Numbered from the stretch's first letter, positions 41,919 to 52,442 are shown. The stretch: DNA of 64,000 bases from Streptomyces sp. 2114.4 (GCF_900187385.1 NZ_FYEY01000001.1:3472001-3536000); one strand, 5' to 3'. The notes: generated by a model from the letters alone, not told the origin. Numbers and translations are program-made.

Positions 41919-43865
41919 TCACCGGGGCGGCGGCCCGGCGGGAGGCTGGGCGGGGCCGGAGTGGACAGGACCGGAGTGAGCGGGGGCGGAGTGGGCGGCG
42001 CCGGGGTGAGCGGGACCGGAGTGGCCGCCGTCCGGGGCCGCCGGTGCGCCCCGGCCCGTACGCTGCCGGCCCGGTCCGCGCGAGACGGCCCGGTTCATCG
42101 CCTCGGCGGCGATGCGCGCCGCCGCCTGCAGCGTCCGTTCGCCGAGCAGTTCCGTGCGGATCGCGCCGCCCGCCGCGAGATGGCGGTCATAGGGGAGCGG
42201 GAGCACCGTCGCGCCGCCGACGCCCAGATGCTCGGTGGCCCTGCGCAGGTCCAGCCCGGAATCGGGGGACACATGGCTGAGCACCACCACCGTCGTCGGC
42301 AGCATGCCGGGGTGGAGCCCTCCGGCCCAGTCCAGTACGGAGCGGGTGGCCGCCACGCCCTCCGGGGTCGCCGGGGACACCAGCACCCGCGCCTGCGTCG
42401 TCACCAGCGCGGTCCGCGCCACCTCGGCGGGCAGCGTCTCGCAGTCCACGACGGTGGTCGCGAAGTACCGGCGCAGGGACGTCATCACCACCCGGTAGGT
42501 GTCGATGTCCAGCCTCGTCCCGATGGCGCCCTGGCTGCCGGGCAGCAGCCAGCCGCCACCGGGGAACGGGATCAGATAGCCGGTCAGGTCCGTGATCAGC
42601 ATCGAAGGATCCACTATCTGCGCCAGGTCGGTGCCCGACCAGCGCACTTCCCGCGCGCCCAGCCGGTGCGGCAGCGTGCCGAGCGCCGGATCGGCCTCGA
42701 TCGCCAGCACCGGATCGGCGCGGTAGTGCGCATAGGTGAGGGCCAGCAGGGCGGCGACGGTGGACTTGCCCGCACCGCCCCGGATGCTCGTCACGGAGAT
42801 CTGCCGGCCGGTGGCCACCGGTTGCTGGATGGCGTACGCGGTCTCTGTGACGGCGGCGGTCTCCGCGGCGGGCGACGAGGCGATCGCGCGCCGCACGGCC
42901 CGCCCCGCGCGCTGCGCGACGGACTCTCCGTGCCGCGGCTTGGACCGCACGGCGTCCAGCTCGGGCGGCAGCAGCGGCACCGAGACGGGTGTGGGCTGGG
43001 ACCGGCGTACGGGCGTGGGCTGGGACCGGCGTACGGGCGTGGGCTGGGACCGGCGTACGGGCGTGGGCGTGGGCGTGTGAACAGGGTCGGGCGGGGGTGG
43101 GGCGGTGAAAGAGGCCGCCGGGCTGGAGGGGGCCGTCGCGGTGGGCGGGGGCGGCGTGGCGGACGGGTGCGGCGTGGCGTGGGGAGCCATGGCGGCTTGG
43201 GGGGCTGGTGTGCCGTACGCGATCGGTGCGCCATGCGCGGCCGGTGCGCCATGCGCGGCCGGTGCGCCATACGTGGCCGGTGCGCCATGCGCGGCCGGTG
43301 CGCCATGCGCGGCCGGTGCGCCATGCGCGGCCGGTGCGCCATGCGCGGCCGGTGCGCCATGCGCGGCCGGTGCGCCATGCGCGGCCGGTGCGCCGTACGT
43401 GGCCGGTGCGGGTGCCGGTTCCGGTACGGGCTGCGGCGGCGGAGCGGCAGCCGGAAGCGGAGCGGCAGCCGGAAGCGGTCCGGCGGAGGGCATGACAGGA
43501 GACACGACGGGGGGCGTGACCGGGGGCATGGCAGGAGGCACGGCAGAAGGCATGGCGCCGGGCGCGACCGCACCGGCGTCCGGCGCGTTCTGCTCCGCCC
43601 GCGCCGTCAGCGGTGTGTCCCACACGGTGGCAGCGCCGGTACCGCTCTTCTCAAGGCTGACCGCACCAGAGCCGGCCCCCGTGCCGCCCGTTTCCGCGGG
43701 CGTCCCCGGCGTCATCGCTGCCCCGCCAAGGCCGGCCGGCAGATCGTGCTGCCGGTCTCCTTGCCCAGGCCCACCCGCTGGTACAGGTCCACCCGTCGGC
43801 ACAGGTCCACCCACTTGCTCAGGTCCACCCGGCTCGCTCGCTCCCGCTGTTCCTTCTGCTGACAT
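41919..43865 (-). CDS. MinD/EspI-like ATPase with repeat-rich N-terminus
   Basis: 648 residues. The first ~330 are low complexity, rich in Pro, Ala, Gly, His, with about ten APAAHG-type hexapeptides (from the DNA repeat at 43216-43414) and three TPVRRSQP octapeptides. The C-terminal ~300 are a P-loop ATPase of the MinD/ParA group: deviant Walker A IRGGAGKSTVAALLALTY at about 361-378, LAIEADPALGTLPHRLG, TTVVDCETLPAEVARTAL and VVVLSHVSPDSG. This plan (disordered Pro-rich N-part plus MinD domain) is that of type VII secretion associated ATPases such as mycobacterial EspI. The EccD-like gene 27 nt upstream supports that link. Its exact role is unknown. Confidence 0.75.
   Translation of the reverse strand: MSAEGTAGASEPGGPEQVGGPVPTGGPVPAGGPGQGDRQHDLPAGLGGAAMTPGTPAETGGTGAGSGAVSLEKSGTGAATVWDTPLTARAEQNAPDAGAVAPGAMPSAVPPAMPPVTPPVVSPVMPSAGPLPAAAPLPAAAPPPQPVPEPAPAPATYGAPAAHGAPAAHGAPAAHGAPAAHGAPAAHGAPAAHGAPATYGAPAAHGAPAAHGAPIAYGTPAPQAAMAPHATPHPSATPPPPTATAPSSPAASFTAPPPPDPVHTPTPTPVRRSQPTPVRRSQPTPVRRSQPTPVSVPLLPPELDAVRSKPRHGESVAQRAGRAVRRAIASSPAAETAAVTETAYAIQQPVATGRQISVTSIRGGAGKSTVAALLALTYAHYRADPVLAIEADPALGTLPHRLGAREVRWSGTDLAQIVDPSMLITDLTGYLIPFPGGGWLLPGSQGAIGTRLDIDTYRVVMTSLRRYFATTVVDCETLPAEVARTALVTTQARVLVSPATPEGVAATRSVLDWAGGLHPGMLPTTVVVLSHVSPDSGLDLRRATEHLGVGGATVLPLPYDRHLAAGGAIRTELLGERTLQAAARIAAEAMNRAVSRGPGRQRTGRGAPAAPDGGHSGPAHPGAAHSAPAHSGPVHSGPAQPPAGPPPR
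42991..43062 (-). repeat. Three tandem 24-bp repeats in the MinD-like gene
   Basis: Three identical 24-bp copies starting GTGGGCTGGGACC, followed by partial GTGGGC units to about 43077. In frame they encode the basic octapeptide TPVRRSQP. The copies are identical to the base, suggesting recent duplication. Confidence 0.85.
43216..43414 (-). repeat. Eleven or so 18-bp tandem repeats in the MinD-like gene
   Basis: Tandem units of CCGGTGCGCCATGCGCGG, mostly identical, with a few variants (CATACGTGG, CGTACGTGG). Reverse-translated they give the hexapeptide APAAHG or APATYG. There are no spacers and the frame is kept, so it is a coding minisatellite and not a CRISPR. Confidence 0.9.
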
Positions 43866-43892
43866 GGTCCCGCGGCCCCCTTTCCGGTTCCG

Positions 43893-45164
43893 TCAGAACG
43901 TGTGCAGCAGCCGGCTGAAGACCCCGCATGCCCCGAGGGCCACCGGGATCAGCGCCACCACACTGACCGACTCGACGAGGTTCATCAGCCGGCGCAGCCG
44001 GACCTGAACGTGTTCCGGCACCCGCACCGCGAGCACCACCAGTGGCAGCACCGCCGCCACACACAGCACGGCGAGCGCCCCCGGTGCCCCGGAGCCGTCC
44101 GCAGCCCCTTGCCACACCAGGCCCACCCCCACCGCCGTACCGGCGGCCAACAGCGCGACGACCTCGATCACCAGGGGATAGGCACGCGCACGCGAAAGCG
44201 TCACCAGACACAGCAGCGCCGCGGCCGTCACCGACCAGCCGTCCTCCGAACCGGCCGCAAGCACTCCCGCCGCACCCGCGGAGACCGCCATGGCGACGGT
44301 GGCCGGCGCGAGACCGCGGTGGGTCGCACCGAGCGCGGTCGCCACCTGATGCCGGCTCACCGGCGCGCCGCCGGACCGCCGGTCATCGAGCCGGGTCAAC
44401 CCGGCCGCCGTCAAAGCCAGTCGCGGCAGGTACCCCAGCACGAGCACCGAGACCACACCGAGTACGACTCCCGTACGCGCCACACCGGTCAGCGCCAGCG
44501 CGGCCTCCCACGCTCCCACCGCGAGCGCGACCGCCGCCGCGCCGACGAGTCCGCCGCGCCCCAGCTCGGTACGGAGGCCGAGCAGTGCGAGCGCGGCCGC
44601 AACGGTCAGTCCGACGGCGGCCAGCCGCGTCGCGCCGGCCGGGGCGGCCTGCCAGGAGGCGAGCGCGCCGAGCGCGCCGCCGCACACCAGCAGTGCGGCG
44701 CCCAGCGGACGCCGTCCGAGCCCTCCGGCAGCAGCTCCGCCGCCCGCGGCGAGCACCGCGACGACCCCGGTCCAGAGCGCGGCCGGGCCCGGCCCGTACC
44801 AACTCGCCGCCGCAACCCCGGCGACCAGCGCCAACAGCACACTCGCCGCACCGGCCGTCCACGTGCGGCTCCGCTCGTCCCAGCAGCGGCCGCGCACCGC
44901 CGGACCGCTTGCGGCTTCGTCGACGGCGCCGTCAGCGGCGTTTTCGGTGACGTGACCGGTGGCGTGCTGCACCACCGGTGCCGTCGGCGTCATCGGTGCC
45001 GTCGGTGCCGTCGTCGTCATCGGTGCCGTCGGTGCCATCGATGCTGCCGACGCCCCGTGCTCCCCCACGAACCGCACCACCGAGCCGTCGGCCACTTGCG
45101 CCGAAGCATGCGAATCGTCCTGCGAAAGCGCCGACCCGTCCGCCGTCACCAACCGCCGCGCCAT
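43893..45164 (-). CDS. EccD-like type VII secretion membrane protein, shortened N-domain
   Basis: 423 residues from the ATG at 45162-45164, with GGAGGGGGAG upstream. About eleven hydrophobic segments fill residues 110-420. The C-terminus VRVPEHVQVRLRRLMNLVES with a following VSVVALIPVALGACGVFSRL matches EccD, the polytopic core subunit of ESX/type VII secretion. EccD normally begins with a full ubiquitin-like YukD domain; here only a stretch like its end remains (MARRLVTADGSALSQ and AQVADGSVVRFVGE, residues 1-35), then a Thr/Pro/Met-rich linker with APTAPM repeats. No eccB, eccC, eccE, mycP or esx genes are nearby. The assignment is moderate. Confidence 0.65.
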   Translation of the reverse strand: MARRLVTADGSALSQDDSHASAQVADGSVVRFVGEHGASAASMAPTAPMTTTAPTAPMTPTAPVVQHATGHVTENAADGAVDEAASGPAVRGRCWDERSRTWTAGAASVLLALVAGVAAASWYGPGPAALWTGVVAVLAAGGGAAAGGLGRRPLGAALLVCGGALGALASWQAAPAGATRLAAVGLTVAAALALLGLRTELGRGGLVGAAAVALAVGAWEAALALTGVARTGVVLGVVSVLVLGYLPRLALTAAGLTRLDDRRSGGAPVSRHQVATALGATHRGLAPATVAMAVSAGAAGVLAAGSEDGWSVTAAALLCLVTLSRARAYPLVIEVVALLAAGTAVGVGLVWQGAADGSGAPGALAVLCVAAVLPLVVLAVRVPEHVQVRLRRLMNLVESVSVVALIPVALGACGVFSRLLHTF

Positions 45165-45319
45165 CGCACGCTCCCCCTCCCGTTCCGTACCGCGACACGA
45201 TACGGCCCCCCTCCGACGCGCTGTCCAGCACGGTCGGCAGCGGCGGGTGGGGAAAACCCCACCCCCACCACCCCAGCCACCCCATGGCACGGGGACCGCC
45301 GACCGGGCAGGCTGGGCGC

Positions 45320-46681
45320 ATGACGGAGAGTTCCCGGCCCAGAGCTGCCGATGCCGGCGTTACCGCCCCTGACGATGGGTCACTGCCGCCGCCCGCAGGG
45401 CCACTCAGCGGCGCGACGTGGCGGGAGGTCGCGTACCTGCTGTCCAACTTCCCGCTGGGTCTCGTCGGGTTCGTGGTGCTGGTGGTGTGGCTGACCCTGG
45501 GAATCGGGCTGTCCGTCACCGTGATCGGCCTGCCGCTGCTGGCCGGCGGCCTGGTGGCCTGCCGCAAGTACGGGAAGCTGGAACGGGCGCGGGCGCGGGC
45601 CCTGCTCGGGGTGCGGGTGCCGGAGCCGAGTCCGCTGCGGTCCCGGGAGCGGGGAGTCCTGCCACGGCTGTGGACGTGCCTGAAGGACCCGGTCGCCTGG
45701 CGGCATGCGCTGTTCGCGTTCATCCGGCTGCCCTGGGCTCTGCTCACCTTCGCCGTCGCCCTGGTCTCGCTCGTGGTGGCCTGGCCGGCGCTCCCGTGGC
45801 TGGCACGCTGGCTGACCACCGTGGACCGGGCCATGGTGCGCGGTCTGCTCTCGCCCTCCGACGAACTGGAGCGGCGGATCGCCGAGCTGGAGACGGACCG
45901 GATGACGGTCACCGACACCGCGGCCGCCGATCTGCGGCGCATCGAACGGGATCTGCACGACGGCGCACAGGCCCGCCTGGTGGCGCTCGCCATGGGGCTC
46001 GGCCTGGCGAAGGAGAAGCTGCTGGAGGGCCGGGCCGACGAGAGCGTGGCGGCGATGGTGGACGAGGCGCACGGCGAGGTGAAGCTGGCGCTGCAGGAGC
46101 TGCGGGATCTGGCCCGGGGCATCCATCCGGCGATCCTCACCGACCGCGGGCTGGGGCCCGCCCTGGCCTCGCTGGCCGGGCGCTGCACGGTGCCCGCCAC
46201 CACGGTCGTGGACCTGGACGAGCGGCCCGCGCCCGCCATCGAGGGCATCGTCTATTTCACGGTCTCGGAGCTGCTGCAGAACGTCTCCAAGCACAGTGCG
46301 GCGCGCACGGCGTCCGTCGAGGTGTGGCGGGCCGAGGAGGGTGGGCCGGCCGGGCCCGCGGGCAAGGGCGGTGGCGGGCGCCGGGCGGGCGACCGGCTGC
46401 TGATCCAGGTGACGGACGACGGGAAGGGCGGGGCGCGACTGGACGGCGGCAGCGGGATGGCCGGGCTCGCCGAGCGGCTGGGGTCGGTGGACGGGCTGTT
46501 CGTGCTGGATTCGCCGGCGGGCGGGCCCACGCGGGTGACGGCGGAGCTGCCGTGGCGGGCGCGGACGGCGCCGGGGGCGGCGTCGAAGGCGCCGAAGACG
46601 GGGACACGAGCCGCGAAGACGCGGGAAAGGGCTTCGAAGGCGGGGGAAAGCGCTTCGAAGGCGGGGGCGGAGGGACGCTGA
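45320..46681 (+). CDS. Sensor histidine kinase with putative-sensor domain (first of two)
   Basis: 453 residues from the ATG at 45320. Residues about 35-160 are a membrane sensor module of the PF13796 type (LLSNFPLGLVGFVVLVVWLT, TVIGLPLLAGGLVACRKYGK, then two more helices). The HisKA_3 dimerisation domain follows, with phosphoacceptor H213 in RIERDLHDGAQARLVALAMG, and RDLARGIHPAILTDRGLGPA. The ATPase domain has the N box SELLQNVSKHSAA and the G box VTDDGKGGARL. The tail is Lys/Ala-rich with repeated K-A-G-E-S units. NarL/DesK-type kinase. Divergent from the EccD-like gene. A terminator-like hairpin separates it from its paralogue. Confidence 0.92.
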   Translation: MTESSRPRAADAGVTAPDDGSLPPPAGPLSGATWREVAYLLSNFPLGLVGFVVLVVWLTLGIGLSVTVIGLPLLAGGLVACRKYGKLERARARALLGVRVPEPSPLRSRERGVLPRLWTCLKDPVAWRHALFAFIRLPWALLTFAVALVSLVVAWPALPWLARWLTTVDRAMVRGLLSPSDELERRIAELETDRMTVTDTAAADLRRIERDLHDGAQARLVALAMGLGLAKEKLLEGRADESVAAMVDEAHGEVKLALQELRDLARGIHPAILTDRGLGPALASLAGRCTVPATTVVDLDERPAPAIEGIVYFTVSELLQNVSKHSAARTASVEVWRAEEGGPAGPAGKGGGGRRAGDRLLIQVTDDGKGGARLDGGSGMAGLAERLGSVDGLFVLDSPAGGPTRVTAELPWRARTAPGAASKAPKTGTRAAKTRERASKAGESASKAGAEGR

Positions 46682-46699
46682 CCAGGCCGGCGGAGCGCT

Positions 46700-46757
46700 G
46701 ACCGGAGGCCGAGGGCACCGGCCACCGCCCGCCCGCGGAGGGCGGCGGCCTCCGGTC
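46700..46757 (+). terminator. Hairpin between the two kinase genes
   Basis: GACCGGAGGCCG (46700-46711) and CGGCCTCCGGTC (46746-46757) are perfectly complementary over 12 bp; the 34-nt interior contains a further CCGCCC/GGGCGG pairing. It lies 18 nt after the first kinase stop. It should separate the first kinase from the second kinase and regulator. Confidence 0.6.
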
Positions 46758-46922
46758 CGGGGGTGGGGAAAACCCCCGGCGAAGACTGCGAACGGCCTCA
46801 TGGTGCGCGGGGCGCCGGCCGCGGACCCTTGTCATGGCGGAAAGACCCGCACGGCCCGCACCTCGGGCGGCGCCGGCCGGTCCGACCGGGCAAGGGCCGC
46901 ATCCGGCAGAACGGACGACGAC

Positions 46923-48236
46923 ATGGAAACCGCATACGCACCGCAGCCCCACGGCTCCCGGGTGCCCGAGGGCCTGCGCGCCCCGTTCTCCGGGCGCGCC
47001 TGGCGGGAGTTCCTGTACCTCTTCCTCAGCCTCCCCCTGTCCATCGTGATGTTCACGTACGCGATGGTGGTGATCACCACGGGCGCCGGTCTGCTGATCA
47101 CGTTCCTCGGCATCCCGCTGCTGGCCGGCGGCCTGGCCGGCGCCCGTGCGCTGGGCGGCCTGGAGCGGGGGCGGGCCCGCGCGCTGCTGGGGCTGGACGT
47201 CGCCGACCCCGGACCCGTACGGCCGTCCAAGCCGAGCCTGATGGGCTGGGTCGGGGCCGTACTGAAGAGCGGGGCGTCCTGGCGGCACCTTCTCTACTCG
47301 CTGCTGCACTTTCCGTGGGCGCTCTTCTCCTTCATCTTCTCGGTGACCTTCTGGACCCTCGGCTGGGCGCTGCTGACCTACCCGCTGTGGCGGTGGACGT
47401 TCCCCGCCTACTTCGGCCGGTCGGGCATCCAGTTGTGGGGCGACGGCGACGGGCACGGCGTCTGGCTCGACACCCCGGCCGAGATCGCGGTCACCGGCGG
47501 GGTGGGGCTGCTGCTGGTGCTGGCCGGACCGTGGGTGATCCACGGGCTGACGCAGGTGGACCGGGTCATGGTCCACGGCCTGCTGGGGCCCTCCTCCCTC
47601 GCCACCCGCGCCTGGCAGCTGGAGTCGGACCGCGGGGTGGTGGTGGACACCGCGGCGGCGGACCTGCGGCGCATCGAGCGTGATCTGCACGACGGGGCGC
47701 AGGCCCGGCTGGCCTCGCTCGCCCTGGACCTGGGCCTGGCCAAGGAGAAGCTGGCCGAGGATCCGGCGGCCGCCGCGCGGATGGTGGACGAGGCGCACGG
47801 CGAGGTGAAGATCGCGCTCCAGGAGCTGCGGGACCTGGCCCGCGGGATCCACCCGGCGATCCTCAGCGACCGGGGGCTCGGCCCGGCCCTGTCGGCGCTG
47901 TCCGCGCGGTGCACGGTTCCGGTGACGGTGACCGTGGATCTGGACCGGCGGCCCGCCGCGGCGATCGAGGGCATCGCGTACTTCACCGCCTCCGAGCTGC
48001 TGCGGAACGTCTCCCAGCACTCCGGGGCCGCCTGCGCGACGCTGGACGTCTGGCACACCGCGGACCGGCTCATGATGCTGGTCGCGGACAATGGCCACGG
48101 TGGGGCGCACACCGGGCCGGGCACGGGCCTGGCCGCCCTCACCGAGCGGCTGGCGGCCGTCGACGGCCTGCTGCTGGTGGACTCCCCGGCCTGCGGCCCG
48201 ACCTGCGTCACCGCAGAGCTCCCGTGGCGCGGGTGA
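46923..48236 (+). CDS. Sensor histidine kinase with putative-sensor domain (second of two)
   Basis: 437 residues from the ATG at 46923. It has the same plan as the upstream kinase but a longer sensor: LYLFLSLPLSIVMFTYAMVV, LITFLGIPLLAGGLAGARAL, LLYSLLHFPWALFSFIFSVT and a segment with a periplasmic loop (SGIQLWGDGDGHGVW). The phosphoacceptor is H256 in RIERDLHDGAQARLASLALD. The N box is SELLRNVSQHSGA; the G box is degenerate (VADNGHGGA). It precedes the response regulator by 150 nt and is its more likely partner. Duplication within the locus is clear from near identity around the H box. Confidence 0.92.
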   Translation: METAYAPQPHGSRVPEGLRAPFSGRAWREFLYLFLSLPLSIVMFTYAMVVITTGAGLLITFLGIPLLAGGLAGARALGGLERGRARALLGLDVADPGPVRPSKPSLMGWVGAVLKSGASWRHLLYSLLHFPWALFSFIFSVTFWTLGWALLTYPLWRWTFPAYFGRSGIQLWGDGDGHGVWLDTPAEIAVTGGVGLLLVLAGPWVIHGLTQVDRVMVHGLLGPSSLATRAWQLESDRGVVVDTAAADLRRIERDLHDGAQARLASLALDLGLAKEKLAEDPAAAARMVDEAHGEVKIALQELRDLARGIHPAILSDRGLGPALSALSARCTVPVTVTVDLDRRPAAAIEGIAYFTASELLRNVSQHSGAACATLDVWHTADRLMMLVADNGHGGAHTGPGTGLAALTERLAAVDGLLLVDSPACGPTCVTAELPWRG

Positions 48237-48386
48237 CGGCAGAGCTGCCGTAGCACAGCCCCGTATCGCCCGCTCCCCCCTTCATCCGTCCCCGATCCCC
48301 CCTCATCCGCCGCGCCGCCGTCCGAATGCTGGAATGCTGGAGGCCGGCAGGGGCGGGACGCGAGGAGACATGGGGGAATCTGAGCC

Positions 48387-49058
48387 GTGGAGGACAAGGT
48401 GCGGGTGGTCATCGCCGAGGACTCGGTGCTGCTCCGCGAGGGCCTGACCCGGCTGCTCACCGACCGGGGGCACGAGGTCGTGGCAGGTGTGGGGGACGCC
48501 GAAGCGCTGATCAAGACGATCGGGGAGCTGGCGGACGAGGGGGCGCTGCCGGACGTGGTCGTGGCGGACGTACGGATGCCGCCCACGCACACCGATGAGG
48601 GGGTCCGGGCCGCCATCCGGCTGCGCCGGGACCACCCGGGCCTCGGGGTGCTGGTGCTCTCGCAGTACGTCGAGGAGCAGTACGCGACGGAGCTGCTGGC
48701 CGGGTCGAGCCGGGGCGTCGGCTATCTGCTCAAGGACCGGGTGGCCGAGGTGCGGGAGTTCGTCGACGCGGTGGTCCGGGTCGCCGGGGGCGGGACCGCC
48801 CTGGACCCGGAGGTGGTGGCGCAGCTGCTGGGCCGCAGCCGGAAACAGGACGTCCTGGCCCATCTGACACCCCGGGAACGGGAGGTCCTGGGCTTGATGG
48901 CCGAGGGCCGGACGAATTCCGCGGTCGCCCGGCAGCTGGTGGTCAGCGACGGTGCGGTCGAGAAGCACGTCAGCAACATCTTCCTGAAGCTGGGGCTGGC
49001 GCCGAGTGACGGGGATCACCGCAGGGTGCTTGCGGTACTCACCTACCTCGATTCCTAA
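48387..49058 (+). CDS. LuxR/NarL-type response regulator
   Basis: 223 residues from a GTG at 48387 with GGGGGAA 9 nt upstream. Receiver domain: acidic pair in [14 protein letters not shown], phosphoacceptor D61 in [10 protein letters not shown], switch residues in [14 protein letters not shown], and lysine in [12 protein letters not shown]-terminal LuxR-type helix-turn-helix has [20 protein letters not shown] and [20 protein letters not shown]. It likely answers to one or both kinases encoded just upstream. The target genes are unknown; korAB, 290 nt downstream, has several inverted repeats in its promoter region. Confidence 0.94.
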   Translation: MEDKVRVVIAEDSVLLREGLTRLLTDRGHEVVAGVGDAEALIKTIGELADEGALPDVVVADVRMPPTHTDEGVRAAIRLRRDHPGLGVLVLSQYVEEQYATELLAGSSRGVGYLLKDRVAEVREFVDAVVRVAGGGTALDPEVVAQLLGRSRKQDVLAHLTPREREVLGLMAEGRTNSAVARQLVVSDGAVEKHVSNIFLKLGLAPSDGDHRRVLAVLTYLDS

Positions 49059-49062
49059 GTGT

Positions 49063-49077
49063 CTGACAATCTGTCAG
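49063..49077. promoter_or_regulatory. Inverted repeat CTGACA-ATC-TGTCAG
   Basis: A perfect 6-bp inverted repeat with a 3-nt centre, 4 nt after the response regulator stop and 275 nt before korA. The size and symmetry fit a TetR- or GntR-type operator rather than a terminator, as the stem is short and AT-containing. Confidence 0.4.
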
Positions 49078-49208
49078 TTGGGCGTTCCGAGGCGATTCCG
49101 CCACGGTCCGGGACTTTGGTCGTAGAACCAATGGAGGAGTCCGGAGCGTCATGAAGAGGGGGCCACGGGGGTGGTGATTTCATGACAAAACACACCAGAT
49201 CGGTGTCT

Positions 49209-49227
49209 CATGTTGACGTCCAACATG
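49209..49227. promoter_or_regulatory. Inverted repeat CATGTTG-ACGTC-CAACATG upstream of korA
   Basis: A perfect 7-bp inverted repeat with a 5-nt centre, 125 nt before the korA start. A third dyad, TTGGT-CGTAGA-ACCAA, lies at 49116-49131. Both are AT-rich relative to the surroundings, which favours protein binding. I do not recognise the regulator. Confidence 0.4.
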
Positions 49228-49351
49228 CGAGCGCCCCAGGGAAGGCCACCCTTACCCACGTACGATGGTTATGGGACAACCAGTCGGTATGACACGTCCC
49301 GAGCCCTGCCTCCGGCGGGGACGCCGCACCCCTCGAGGGAGGTCCGAAGCA

Positions 49352-51296
49352 GTGACCAGCCAGGTCAGTAGCACAGCCGAGCAGACCGACGCAGCGCTTG
49401 TCGGGGAAGAGCGCGCTTCCGGTAACGGCGGCGAAGGCAAAGAAGTCCGACGCCTCGACCGGGTGATCATCCGGTTTGCCGGTGACTCCGGTGACGGTAT
49501 GCAGCTCACCGGTGACCGGTTCACCTCCGAGACCGCGTCGTTCGGAAACGACCTGTCGACGCTGCCGAATTTCCCCGCCGAGATCCGCGCCCCTGCCGGA
49601 ACCCTGCCGGGCGTCTCCAGCTTCCAGCTGCACTTCGCCGACCACGACATCCTCACGCCCGGTGACGCGCCGAATGTGCTGGTGGCGATGAACCCCGCGG
49701 CGCTGAAGGCGAACCTCGCGGATGTGCCGCGGGGCGCGGAGATCATCGTCAACACCGACGAGTTCACCAAGCGCCCGATGGCGAAGGTGGGATACGCGAC
49801 CAGCCCGCTGGAGGACGGGTCGCTGGAGGCCTACAGCGTCCACCCGGTGCCGCTGACCACGCTGACGATCGAGGCGCTCAAGGAGTTCGGGCTCTCCCGC
49901 AAGGAGGCCGAGCGCAGCAAGAACATGTTCGCGCTGGGGCTGCTGTCGTGGATGTACCACCGGCCGACCGAGAGCACCGAGAAGTTCCTGCGGGCGAAGT
50001 TCGCGAAGAAGCCGGAGATCGCGGAGGCGAATGTCGCGGCGTTCCGGGCGGGCTGGAACTTCGGTGAGACGACGGAGGACTTCGCCGTCTCCTACGAGGT
50101 CGCCCCGGCGACCACGGCCTTCCCGACCGGCACCTACCGCAACATCTCCGGGAACCTCGCACTGTCCTACGGGCTGATCGCGGCCGGCCGGCAGGCGGAC
50201 CTGCCGCTGTATCTGGGCTCGTACCCGATCACCCCGGCCTCCGACATCCTGCACGAGCTGTCCAAGCACAAGAACTTCGGTGTGCGCACCTTCCAGGCGG
50301 AGGACGAGATCGCCGGGATCGGCGCGGCGCTGGGCGCCGCATTCGGCGGTGCGCTGGCGGTGACGACCACCTCGGGTCCCGGTGTGGCGCTGAAGTCCGA
50401 GACGATCGGTCTGGCGGTCAGCTTGGAACTGCCGCTGCTGATCGTGGACATCCAGCGCGGCGGGCCGTCGACGGGCCTGCCGACGAAGACCGAGCAGGCC
50501 GACCTGCTGCAGGCGATGTACGGGCGCAACGGCGAGGCGCCGGTGCCGATCGTGGCGCCGAAGACGCCCGCGGACTGCTTCGACGCCGCCCTGGAAGCGG
50601 CCCGGATCGCGCTGGCCTACCGCACGCCGGTCTTCCTCCTCTCCGACGGCTACCTGGCCAACGGCTCGGAGCCGTGGCGGATCCCCGACGTCGACGAACT
50701 GCCGGACCTGCGGGTCCAGTTCGCCTCGGGCCCCAATCACCAGCAGGCGGACGGCACCGAGGTGTTCTGGCCGTACAAGCGGGACGAACAGACGCTGGCC
50801 CGGCCCTGGGCGGTGCCGGGCACACCGGGCCTGGAGCACCGTATCGGCGGCATCGAGAAGCAGGACGGCACGGGCAACATCTCCTACGACCCGGCCAACC
50901 ACGACTTCATGGTGCGCACCCGCCAGGCGAAGGTCGACGGCGTCGACGTCCCCGACATCGAGGTCGACGACCCCACCGACGAGGGCGGCCGGGGCGCCGG
51001 GACCCTCGTCCTGGGCTGGGGGTCGACCTACGGACCGATCACCGCCGCGGTACGGCGCGTGCGGCGCGCGGGCGAGCGCATCGCGCAGGCCCATCTGCGC
51101 CACCTCAACCCCTTCCCGGGGAATCTCGGCGAGGTCCTGGCGCGTTACGACAACGTGATCGTGCCGGAGATGAACCTCGGGCAGCTCGCCACTCTGCTGC
51201 GCGCCAAGTACCTCGTCGACGCGCGGTCGCACACCCAGGTCAGCGGAATGCCGTTCAAGGCCGAGCAGCTTGCGGAGGTCTTTAAGGAGGCCATCA

Positions 51297-51304
<8 letters not shown>
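49352..51304 (+). CDS. korA: 2-oxoacid:ferredoxin oxidoreductase, alpha subunit (gamma-alpha fusion)
   Basis: 650 residues from a GTG at 49352 with GGGAGGT about 10 nt upstream. The N-terminal ~190 residues are the gamma (POR) domain: RVIIRFAGDSGDGMQLTGDR and NFPAEIRAPAGTLPGVSSFQ. The alpha domain follows with GSYPITPASDILHELSK, QAEDEIAGIGAALGAAFGGA and TTTSGPGVALKSETIGLAVS, then a C-terminal domain II (LVLGWGSTYGPITAAVRRVR). This is the two-subunit type that decarboxylates 2-oxoglutarate (or pyruvate) with CoA and passes electrons to ferredoxin. It overlaps korB by 8 nt. Confidence 0.93.
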
Positions 51305-52391
<1,087 letters not shown>

Positions 52392-52442
52392 CGGTTGTCG
52401 GCTGGCGGTCGTCGGCTGCCGGCCGCCCTGACGGGCCGCCCG

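Noticed and set aside
43216..43414. CRISPR-like regular repeats
   Set aside because: The 18-bp units abut without spacers and keep a reading frame that encodes APAAHG in the MinD-like protein.
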